DNA from: Burhinus oedicnemus
Lineage: Eukaryota > Chordata > Aves > Charadriiformes > Burhinidae
DNA: 64,000 nucleotides
Assembly (NCBI GenBank): GCA_008921705.1
Contig: VFFE01007624.1
Span: forward strand, 52,184 to 116,183
Direction of reading: 5' to 3'
The translations under genes were made by a program, and so were the position numbers. Each line of letters starts with the position of its first letter. The first letter of the stretch is position 1. Below, piece after piece: positions 25,701 through 32,736 of this stretch. The notes under the pieces were generated by a model. That model ran no database searches. It was not told the origin of the DNA and saw nothing but the letters and a program-made list of their open reading frames with translations.

Positions 25701-28700
25701 TGTTGCATAACAAAATTATCTTACAATTTTTTTTTTTCCTCCGCTGTCACAGAAACTCCTTCCTTCGTTAGGCCCCTGGAAGACAGAACGGTAACCCGAG
25801 GTGAAACTGCTGTCTTGCAGTGCATAGCTGGTGGCAGTCCTGCCCCTCGCCTCAATTGGACTAAAGACGATGGCCCTTTGACAGTCACAGAACGGCATTT
25901 TTTTGCTGCGGCAAATCAACTCCTTATCATTGTGGATGCTGGACTAGAGGATGCTGGGAAGTACACATGCATTATGTCCAACACGCTGGGCACCGAACGT
26001 GGCCATATTTACCTACATGTCCTGGCGTCCCCAAACTGTGATTCTTCCCAGAGTGGCATTGTCCATGAGGAGGATGGCTGGACGACAGTAGGCATTGTGA
26101 TTATTGTCGTGGTGTGCTGTGTTGTGGGAACGTCCCTGGTATGGGTTATCGTGATCTACCACATGAGAAGGAAGAGTGAAGATTACAGCATCACCAACAC
26201 AGGTAAAGTGCAAAAGCAACAGTTTTCAGCCCTGTTTCTAATCCAAAACACTTGTTAAGAGTAGTGAAATTTCTGGATTCATTACAGATGGATAAGATTG
26301 AAGAGCTGAAGATTTCCTTCTAAAAATCTCTTCAGGGATTTGCTCAAATTCCTTCATTTTAGAGGTTTTTTTAAATATCAAAAGTATGTTAATTTTATTC
26401 CTTATACACTAGATTTGTTCTACATTGAGGGAAAACAGTAAAGTTGGGAAATAAATATTTTTGAACAAACTTATAAATGTTTTCAGGACCTGGAATAATG
26501 TTTGTAAATTTCCGTTCTGGCCCGGTTAGTTTTGAACTAGCTATATGGATTTTTAATCACTGAGGTAGAAAAAAGATAACGATGTGAGCTGAAATTCTGG
26601 ATGACATTTTTGTTGATGTGGGTAATAGCGTTGGTACTGCCTTGAAATCCTCACACTTAGCTGTTAATGTCTTCCATGTTAATTCTGCCTTGCAGAGGAG
26701 ATGAACCTACCAGCAGACATTCCCAGCTATCTGTCCTCCCAAGGAACTCTGTCAGAGCCTCAGGAAGGCTACAGTAACTCAGAGGCAGGAAGCCATCAGC
26801 AGCTTATGCCTCCAGCCAGTACCTACGTGCATAAAGGCACAGACGGTAAGCAAAGCCCTCACGTGTGTTACTTGTGTTCCAGCAGGATGCCAGTGCACCG
26901 TCTAGCCCTCATAGCTGGCAGCAGTGTTGCACAATGCAGTGTAGTACTGCGTATTAACATCAAAGGTGACTTTTCCTAGAGAAGAATTCAGGTTGATCTG
27001 AAAATTTCCATTGATAGTTCTGTGTTTGAGGCATCTCCGTTTTTCTTCTACTGTTTGTTTATATTCTTCTGTCAAGGCTTCTGCGTTCTGTGTGTGTTGT
27101 TTAATCTTTGGTCCAGCAATGTCTAAGCTAACAACTGCTACGAGTGCCTTTGCATGTAGATGTCATGACTGCTGTCCTTCAGGTGCCAGAGTAGTACAGT
27201 TCCCTCCAGAGGCTCTTTGGTTCAGGGATTGCAGGGTTTATCATCTGTTCAGCAAGGTGGGGATGGCATTAGAGAATTCCCAGGTTAAATGTCAAGGTAG
27301 ATTTTTATGCTGTTTCTTTTCTTTGGCATCTCAAGGGTCCAGGCAATAGAGGTGGAAATAAAGTTCACTTGGAAGATGACTTGCTGTACCTTTTGTCCTT
27401 GGCATAAAATTACTGCTTCTGCCAGGCATATAGTTCACTTGGTACAATCATAACTACAATATTTCCCTACCTTGTTTGGATGCTTTTCAGGATATTTGCA
27501 TCATTGAGTCTCCAGAAATGCTATTTTTTACTGTCCAAATGCTGAGGACCCATCCTCATGTAGGCTGGCTTTCAAAAGTGATTGTTCAGTGTAAGTTTTT
27601 CACATCTGTCCTGTGATCCATTCCCTCTGGTCTGTAGTCCTATTACACTACAGTCTGTATCAGGAAGGAGTTGAAAAGCAGCTTGTCTCAGCGACCACTT
27701 TATCATCTGGTCTGAGGTGTGTGGGCATGCAGGGTACAAGTCTGGAACAAGAGCGTAAGCTGATGTGGATAGGTATCCCGGTTTGGTACCAAGGCTGTTT
27801 CAGCCTGGTACCCAAGCTGGTTGGACCTGCATGGAAGGCTTTTGCCCTTGAAACAGGAGAGCAAGCACGAGATCACTCACTGACGTCCGTGGTTTTCCCC
27901 TGGTCATCCTCAGAAGGGCAGTGCTGTTGAGAATGTGGATGGTGGTGAACTTAAAGCATTTCTCATGTGACTTCTTCAGGAAACAGTCAAGCTGAGTACT
28001 CTGTTACCACGTTAACTGTATAAAGGCCCTTCAAACTGTCCCACTGTAATACATGATTATGCTAAGACATGGAAGAGTCTATGGAAATCAAGCATCCTTA
28101 TCCTCTTTTGAGAGTATTTTGGTTTTCCATCATGTTTATCAGGTGGTGCAGCGCCATTGGTGATCTGTTCAGACTGTTATGACAATGCAAACATCTACTC
28201 CAGGACACGAGAGTACTGTCCCTATGCCTACATCACAGAAGAGGACCCCTTGGATCAAACTCTCCCTAATCTCATGGTGCAGATGCCTAAGGAAACATAT
28301 ACAGCACGTACCCAGCATGAAAACAGTACTCTTGATAATCGCTTAGCAGACAGAGACATGTCTGTCTTCCTTACCAACCATGACAAAATGAGTGAAAAGA
28401 AAATCTCCTCCCAGCAGATTAACGGTGAGTGTCCCATTTTCCCTTTTGTTGCTTTGTATGCCCTGAAAACTCTGGCCGTTCCTGCGCTGCCCTTCACTAT
28501 TGATAGACAGCTAATTCTACAAGTGACTGTAGTTTGTGACGTAACTTGTTTGTTTATTCATGACCTGTTCTCAGAACTAGCCCTCGGTTTGCATCCGGTA
28601 CCCAAGAGTTGAAGAGGGTGATGCTAAAAAGATAGGGTATCTTAATCTGCAGTTCATCTCTTAAAGCTTGTGGAAGGTGATCCCTTGCATGTACTTCAAG

Positions 28701-29297
28701 GACATCTGTTAGCCAAGAGTTAAAGCTTCACATAAGAAATTCAAATAGCTCTTCTGTTTGAGCTGGCCTGAGTTTCAAAGAACTCAAAAGATTTTTTTTT
28801 TTTTTTTTTTGTAAATGCATTGTTTTTATCTTGATTTCCTTCCAGGTAGCCTTTTTAAAAATTCACATTGAAACTCTGTGTGTTATTTCTGATTGTTGTA
28901 ACAAATTGCTGAAATGGGAGGGCATCCAGTAAAATATGCCCTAAAAACCAGGGAAAATAACCTCAGAAAGACTGTTACTGCTGAGTTGCACAACTCTAAT
29001 CTGTCTAAAATTTGAGTGTGTTTGTCATGAACTCACTCCTGTTCATCTTCTGATTTTTCTTCTGCAGAACCCTTTCAGCTTCCTTTATGGGGAGTAAACA
29101 AAGACCTAGCGCTCTCTCACTCTCACTTTCTGCATCAGCAGTCAGCCCGTGAGACCCCACGACCTCTTCGAAGCGAGGGCATTATTGACAGTGACCGGGA
29201 ACAAGCTGCTTCACCCAGACCTTGCCACAGGTTACGTGAACATAACTTTGATTTTAATAGGACGCGGAACATTCATGACTATAGTGAAACCACGTAA
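7190..29297 (+). CDS. LRIG2: LRIG2, leucine-rich repeats and Ig-like domains protein 2 (18 coding exons)
   Basis: Single-pass type I membrane protein of the LRIG family. Known family roles are modulation of growth-factor and guidance receptor signalling at the cell surface; mammalian LRIG2 restrains ADAM-mediated neogenin shedding and is mutated in urofacial syndrome. Coding joins: 7190-7416, 13335-13406, 13901-13975, 14474-14608, 15129-15272, 15407-15550, 16167-16310, 16569-16712, 19466-19546, 20380-20451, 20573-20641, 22068-22231, 23434-23754, 24680-24961, 25753-26202, 26696-26845, 28143-28424, 29068-29297. Total 3186 nt, 1061 residues, against about 1065 for human LRIG2. Signal peptide about 1-36, LRR N-cap Cys39/43/45/52, about 15 LRRs (76-436), LRR C-cap Cys445/447/469/490, Ig domains with Cys pairs 517-578, 621-673 and 715-764, membrane helix about 804-827, tail 828-1061. 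LRIG2 rather than LRIG1/3 is supported by the tail ([20 protein letters not shown]). ATG 7190 was chosen because the signal peptide follows it directly. The same frame is open upstream to in-frame ATGs at 6905 and 6746, but these would bury the signal sequence. No frameshift or lost key residue is seen. Confidence 0.97.
10384..10508 (+). mobile_element. CR1-type LINE 3' end in LRIG2 intron 1
   Basis: Reads GTTTAAGATGCATTTGGACA, then GTCAGCCCTGAAGTGG and CAGTTGGACTAGATGATC, then GGTCCCTTCCAACTGAA, the typical end of an avian CR1 copy. Its tail runs directly into the ATTCT array. Same orientation as the gene. Confidence 0.9.
10509..10653 (+). repeat. Pentanucleotide microsatellite (ATTCT)29
   Basis: Twenty-nine perfect, uninterrupted ATTCT units (145 bp), followed by ATGATG, the remains of the CR1 tail. 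The array appears to have grown from the CR1 tail repeat. The open frame through it is an artefact of the repeat. Being pure, it is likely to vary in length between individuals. Confidence 0.97.
13335..13406 (+). CDS. LRIG2: LRIG2 exon 2 (LRR)
   Basis: 72 nt, one LRR (residues 76-99), beginning LDLSHNHL and ending TLQEV. Acceptor TTCTCTAG, donor GT|GTAAGT, phase 2 on both sides, so the exon could be skipped without a frameshift. Intron 2 (13407-13900) is AT-rich with nothing else recognised. Confidence 0.95.
13901..13975 (+). CDS. LRIG2: LRIG2 exon 3 (LRR)
   Basis: 75 nt, residues 100-124, reading [20 protein letters not shown], close to LRIG2 of mammals. It contains an N-glycosylation sequon (NIT). 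The acceptor follows a run of T's (TTTTTAAG), donor TT|GTAAGT. Intron 3 is 13976-14473. Confidence 0.95.
14474..14608 (+). CDS. LRIG2: LRIG2 exon 4 (two LRRs)
   Basis: 135 nt, residues 125-169, covering [11 protein letters not shown] through [11 protein letters not shown] with the LRR core [11 protein letters not shown]. Acceptor TTTTTCAG, donor CT|GTAAGT. Intron 4 is 14609-15128. Confidence 0.95.
15129..15272 (+). CDS. LRIG2: LRIG2 exon 5 (two LRRs)
   Basis: 144 nt, residues 170-217, from [14 protein letters not shown] to [10 protein letters not shown]. Acceptor TTTCCTAG, donor CT|GTAAGT. Intron 5 (15273-15406) is only 134 bp. Confidence 0.95.
15407..15550 (+). CDS. LRIG2: LRIG2 exon 6 (two LRRs)
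   Basis: 144 nt, residues 218-265, from [18 protein letters not shown] to [10 protein letters not shown]. The acceptor (TTTATAAAAG) has a poor pyrimidine tract, but the frame and homology place the junction here. Donor TT|GTGAGT. Intron 6 is 15551-16166. Confidence 0.94.
16167..16310 (+). CDS. LRIG2: LRIG2 exon 7 (two LRRs)
   Basis: 144 nt, residues 266-313, from [18 protein letters not shown] to [10 protein letters not shown]. Acceptor ATTCCTTAG, donor CT|GTAAGT. Intron 7 (16311-16568) is 258 bp. Confidence 0.95.
16569..16712 (+). CDS. LRIG2: LRIG2 exon 8 (two LRRs)
   Basis: 144 nt, residues 314-361, from [18 protein letters not shown] to [11 protein letters not shown]. Acceptor GTTTCTAG, donor TT|GTAAGT, phase 2 on both sides. 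Confidence 0.95.
16713..19465 (+). other. LRIG2: LRIG2 intron 8 (2.75 kb)
   Basis: The second-longest intron, AT-rich, GTAAGT...CTGCAG. I see no coding sequence, clear repeat or RNA gene in it. A stretch near 17062 (GTTAGGGTTGGAACC) resembles the reverse complement of a CR1 end but is too short to call. Confidence 0.85.
19466..19546 (+). CDS. LRIG2: LRIG2 exon 9 (LRR with insert)
   Basis: 81 nt, residues 362-388, reading [20 protein letters not shown] then LGRLDKL. This is the longer LRR with the AIED insert typical of LRIG proteins. Acceptor CTCCTGCAG, donor CT|GTATGT. Intron 9 is 19547-20379. Confidence 0.95.
20380..20451 (+). CDS. LRIG2: LRIG2 exon 10 (LRR)
   Basis: 72 nt, residues 389-412, [20 protein letters not shown] then LEHL. 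Acceptor GTCTTTCAG, donor CT|GTAAGT. Intron 10 (20452-20572) is 121 bp, the shortest in the gene. Confidence 0.95.
20573..20641 (+). CDS. LRIG2: LRIG2 exon 11 (last LRR)
   Basis: 69 nt, residues 413-435, [20 protein letters not shown] then KEL. Acceptor CTTACAG, donor CT|GTAAGT. Intron 11 (20642-22067, 1.4 kb) is AT-rich with nothing recognised. Confidence 0.95.
22068..22231 (+). CDS. LRIG2: LRIG2 exon 12 (LRR C-cap)
   Basis: 164 nt, residues 436-490. It contains the C-cap pattern CDC...C...C (Cys445, 447, 469, 490) with LKWLPQWL between. Acceptor TTTCTGCAG. The donor G|GTTTGT is weak compared with the other introns of this gene. It enters in phase 2 and leaves in phase 1, joining the LRR and Ig halves. 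Intron 12 (22232-23433) has nothing else recognised. Confidence 0.94.
23434..23754 (+). CDS. LRIG2: LRIG2 exon 13 (Ig-like C2 domain 1)
   Basis: 321 nt, residues 491-597. One Ig domain with Cys517 and Cys578 in the motif DEGKYQC, and sequons NVT, NFT and NYS. Acceptor TATTTTCAG, donor G|GTAAGC, phase 1 on both sides. Intron 13 is 23755-24679. Confidence 0.96.
24680..24961 (+). CDS. LRIG2: LRIG2 exon 14 (Ig-like C2 domain 2)
   Basis: 282 nt, residues 598-691. Highly conserved Ig domain with Cys621 and Cys673 (DMGIYSC) and the family signature [19 protein letters not shown]. Acceptor TTGATCCAG, donor G|GTAAGT, phase 1. Intron 14 is 24962-25752. Confidence 0.96.
25753..26202 (+). CDS. LRIG2: LRIG2 exon 15 (Ig-like C2 domain 3 and transmembrane helix)
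   Basis: 450 nt, residues 692-841. Ig domain with Cys715 and Cys764 (DAGKYTC), a short juxtamembrane stalk, then a Val/Ile-rich membrane helix (about 804-827) followed by the stop-transfer HMRRK. Acceptor CTGTCACAG, donor G|GTAAAG. Intron 15 is 26203-26695. Confidence 0.96.
26696..26845 (+). CDS. LRIG2: LRIG2 exon 16 (cytoplasmic tail)
   Basis: 150 nt, residues 842-891, with [20 protein letters not shown], a segment shared across LRIG proteins. Acceptor GCCTTGCAG, donor G|GTAAGC, phase 1. Intron 16 (26846-28142, 1.3 kb) holds no recognised feature. Confidence 0.96.
28143..28424 (+). CDS. LRIG2: LRIG2 exon 17 (cytoplasmic tail)
   Basis: 282 nt, residues 892-985. It includes the LRIG2-specific [20 protein letters not shown] block and [10 protein letters not shown]. 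Acceptor TTTATCAG followed directly by GT, donor G|GTGAGT. Intron 17 (28425-29067) contains a run of 19 T's at 28792-28810. Confidence 0.96.
29068..29297 (+). CDS. LRIG2: LRIG2 exon 18, C-terminus and stop
   Basis: 230 nt of coding sequence, residues 986-1061, ending [11 protein letters not shown] and TAA at 29295-29297. The last part is less conserved, but the final FDFNRTRNI matches the end of mammalian LRIG2. Acceptor TTCTGCAG. It continues without a splice into the 3' UTR. Confidence 0.93.
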
Positions 29298-29796
29298 GAC
29301 ACTGACATGAAGTCTTGAAAGCAAATCCATATCAACTGACTTTTTTGTATTTACTACCTCAGGACTAACCCCCAGGCCAAAGATGCTTCTGTACATGTGT
29401 CTACAATTACAGGCTGACTAAACAGAGTCAGACTCTCTAGGAGGAGGTGGCACATGCCCTTTTTCCTTGGATTTCTCTGTACTGGAAAACGGGAATGTGC
29501 AACAGAACACATGGATGATTAGCAACATCCACAAGAATAGCATTGAAACATGGATTTTCTCATGTTGGAAGCAGCCTTTGTGTTGGTGCATGCTTTGAAA
29601 ATCTCTCAAGAATGCATAGCTATTTCACACTGCATTGTCTGCTTGAAAACAAATGTTCAGGGCCTCCTCATGGAATTCCCTAGTAATTGTAAGCATAAAA
29701 CTCTTGGCCAGCTTTTTGTTCCTTAGACTGTTGGCAGGCGCCTGTTACCAGTCTAACTTTGGGGCTTGTTTTCTCCTATGAATAATGGACTCTAGT

Positions 29797-29804
29797 TGTA
29801 AATA
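29797..29804 (+). promoter_or_regulatory. Pumilio response element 1 (TGTAAATA)
   Basis: Exact UGUAAAUA in the transcribed strand of the 3' UTR. It shares four bases with the proximal AATAAA, forming TGTAAATAAA. Confidence 0.5.
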
Positions 29805-29806
29805 AA
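29801..29806 (+). terminator. LRIG2: Proximal poly(A) signal AATAAA
   Basis: Canonical hexamer about 500 nt after the stop, with a TGTA immediately upstream and GT-rich sequence (around 29847-29860) downstream. Use of this site would give a short 3' UTR. The hexamer overlaps a Pumilio motif. Confidence 0.6.
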
Positions 29807-29860
29807 TTTGCATTTATAAATATTTTGTATACACTAAGCATACAAATGTGTTGGCTGTAA

Positions 29861-29868
29861 TGTAAATA
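29861..29868 (+). promoter_or_regulatory. Pumilio response element 2 (TGTAAATA)
   Basis: Exact motif downstream of the proximal poly(A) signal, so present only in the long 3' UTR isoform. Confidence 0.5.
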
Positions 29869-30289
29869 TATTTTTTATTATGCCAAAGTATGTATCATAC
29901 TGTTAGTCTTGACAGCTGCGTATCAAGCCATATGGGTGTTGTTTTTTTTTTTTTAATTGGTGGGACTGAAAGCTTGTTTCTGAGGGGATAGAGTTGTCTT
30001 CATTTTCAAAAGAAGTGAATTTACTTATAGGTATATGGTGAAACTGTGATATTTCATTGTTACATACAGTCCTGTACGCATTAAGCCTGGCTGACCTGAC
30101 TGCAAGCTGATCCATTTCATGACATTAGCAGAGTTCCAAGTTTGACCCATTTAAGTGTTGAGAGAGTCCTTAAATCTCTGTATTGGGTACCCGTCTTGTC
30201 CAGTAGAGCATAAAGCCCAACAGACCCTGTAGTAACAAGCAGTGTTAACCTGTATTCCAGGCTGTAGTATCCAGCTTCCCAAAAGTTCT

Positions 30290-30297
30290 TGTAAATA
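30290..30297 (+). promoter_or_regulatory. Pumilio response element 3 (TGTAAATA)
   Basis: Exact UGUAAAUA in the long 3' UTR isoform. Confidence 0.5.
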
Positions 30298-32155
30298 GCA
30301 AACAAAAAGAACAGTACACAAAATGTTTCCTTCTGGTCATCTGGTAAACCAGGTGTAAGATGAGAGTTTTGAGTGGCTTGTTTCAGAAGTTTATCTAAGC
30401 TTTTATCTTTAAAAAAAAAAAAAAGCCTTTGTATTGTCTGTGTTGCGAGGTCTCCATGTATTTTTCCCAGCTGACAGTTAAATGAACTTTGTGAAAGAAT
30501 GTTGTGATGAAAAGCATCGGATAAATTGGGAGAGCATTTGATAAATACTCAGTGAACTATGCTGTGGATTTTCTGTTTCATCTGCACAGCCAAGAGGCAT
30601 GTAGTTTAAAACACTTGTGTCCTTTTTTGTTGTAAAATATCAGGCAAGATTGTTGCCCTATTGAACTCTCTTAATAGTTCCCTAGACCTTAGTGTGGCCA
30701 AAATGTTCACATATTTGACAGATGAGAAATGAAACAATATGCAGGGAACCACTCAATACTGAAAATCCAGTACTTGCTGAGACAGAGGAAGCGCAAACTT
30801 CATTAGTTACAGTGGAACGTGCCTGACAAAATTAGGAGGAAGAACATCATAAAGACTTCCTGAAAAGTTCTTTCTTCTGGGAAAATGCACCTTTGTGTAG
30901 CAGCGGTTAAAGACTCATCAGTGATGGGTTTTCAGCAAGTATATTGTGCTCAGCGCTAGACTGCTTCAACATTATGCTGTATATTCACGTCTGAAGAGCA
31001 AGGGGCTTTCTTCCTAGTCATTGTTGCATTTTTTGCAAGCCATAGGATATGTACTAAAATGAAAACAGCTGCATGGTATATTTTTATAAAGACAGAAAAA
31101 CCTATTTGGACCAGCCCAAGAGAGGTATGTAAGACTTCCCGTTGATCCATTCCTAGATAGAAGGGTGTGTGACTGAAGTATCAGATGCAGTCATGCAGAA
31201 CCACAGCTGAAACTTTTGAGTCTGGATTATTTGAGTAGATGAGTGAGGAAATGCTGTGAATAAGGATTATTTTCCCACAGCTCTTTGGGCATGAATAATA
31301 GTCAGATCTATGCAAATGAGCACATATTATCGAGGGCTCTTACCATGCTCTCAAAGCAGCTGTGGTTGCTTTGATAGCCAGCAGCTTTAGTAGGAAAAAG
31401 ATCTCATTGTCCTTGACCTTTGGAAAAGTAGACAGAAACACAGGTGTGTGAGGAAACTCTTTGGGCTCTGACATCTGAAATGTTTTAATAACATACGTGC
31501 TAAAAGAAGAATCTTAAGTTCATTTCTTCCTGTTTTTATTTCCTCCAGGCTTTTCCTTTCCAGACAGCATTTAAGACACGGTGCTTATTTTCAATCCAAA
31601 GTTGTCTCTCTCGCGGGAACCCAGTACTGTCAGTTTAAATCCAGATGAGAAAGGTCAGGCCGTGAAACTGCAGCAGCAGAAAAGCCTCATCCTTTTGGGC
31701 TGCTTGCTGCTCTCTCCAGGTATTCACACAGGTTACTGTGACAGAGTGCTTCTTGGTGTGTGCAGAGCCACAATTTCCCACTAGCCAGAAAATAGCACTC
31801 CTAATGCTGCTCTGTCTCCCATCACCATTTGGCAAATGCTTATTACTTTTTCTTTCATCCCTCTCTTTTGTGGAGTTGAGCTAATACAGATCTGTCACAG
31901 TACAGCTGTCGATGTCCAGACCTTACATGTATTTTGGACACAACTCCCTAGTGTGATTTGAATTCCCTTTAGGTAGGTAAGATGTGCTTGGCCAAGACCA
32001 AGGCTTTAAAATTAATGTTGTCTGCACCAGAACAAACTGAAGTGCTAGGTGCACTGATTTCTGTGAGATACTGGCCTATAAAAGCTGCCATTATGAATTA
32101 GGACATTTGCATCCTTCCATGAGCAATGGTATCTCTTTAAAGTCCATAAGCTGGC

Positions 32156-32163
32156 TGTAAATA
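32156..32163 (+). promoter_or_regulatory. Pumilio response element 4 (TGTAAATA)
   Basis: Exact UGUAAAUA about 360 nt before the distal poly(A) signal. Confidence 0.5.
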
Positions 32164-32516
32164 GCTGAAGCTTCTAAGTAGGTGAACACCTTGCTGTACT
32201 TAGCATAGTGGAAAAACTTCCTAGGCAGACTTGCAGAAAAAATCAGCTATCTCTTCTTTCCCCTTTCCTCCAGGAGGTGCAGATCAGACAGAGTGGCCAT
32301 TCTGTTTTCAGTAAACACAAATAGTTTCTTCACTCAATGCCAAAGTACTAATAATACAGGAACTGGGGGTTCATAAGACATAAGGCAGCGTGAGCAAAGC
32401 TGCTCTTGTTCCCTGTTGCTATTTCCTAGTGTCTATTTATATTTTTTTCGCCTAAGAATGTATATTTTGTATAGCATGTGTAATATATGTTTGTCTATTG
32501 TAATATACCTTCATTC

Positions 32517-32522
32517 AATAAA
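32517..32522 (+). terminator. LRIG2: Distal poly(A) signal AATAAA
   Basis: Canonical hexamer with TGTA motifs upstream and a T/GT-rich tract (TTGTAACTTTGTTAG) downstream. It is the most likely end of the full-length LRIG2 mRNA, and a CR1 fragment begins about 110 bp later. Confidence 0.7.
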
Positions 32523-32631
32523 ATGCTATATACATTGAGCATCCATTGTAACTTTGTTAGTTTGCAGATTAAATAATTAATTTTTCTTCTATGGTATTTA
32601 ATTTTCACAGGGAAAACAGTAAACTTTGGAC

Positions 32632-32736
32632 ATGTTCCTGGGCAGCTGGCTCCAGGTGTCCCTGCTTGAGCAGAGGGTTGGACAAGGTGACCTCTGGAGG
32701 TCCCTTCCAGCCTCACCCTTTCTCTGATTCTGTGAT
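32632..32736 (+). mobile_element. CR1 LINE 3' fragment just past the LRIG2 3' end
   Basis: About 105 bp: CTGGGCAGCTGGCTCCAGGT, CTGCTTGAGCAGAGGGTTGG, GGAGGTCCCTTCCAGCCTC, ending GATTCTGTGATC. It begins about 110 bp after the distal poly(A) signal. Confidence 0.9.

Larger units (their letters stand above)
29298..32545 (+). other. LRIG2: LRIG2 3' UTR (about 3.25 kb)
   Basis: AT-rich, non-coding, running from the stop codon to about 20-25 nt past the distal AATAAA. It contains a proximal poly(A) signal at 29801, four exact Pumilio motifs and a genomic A14 run at 30411-30424. The true cleavage point is inferred from the signal, not seen. Confidence 0.75.
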
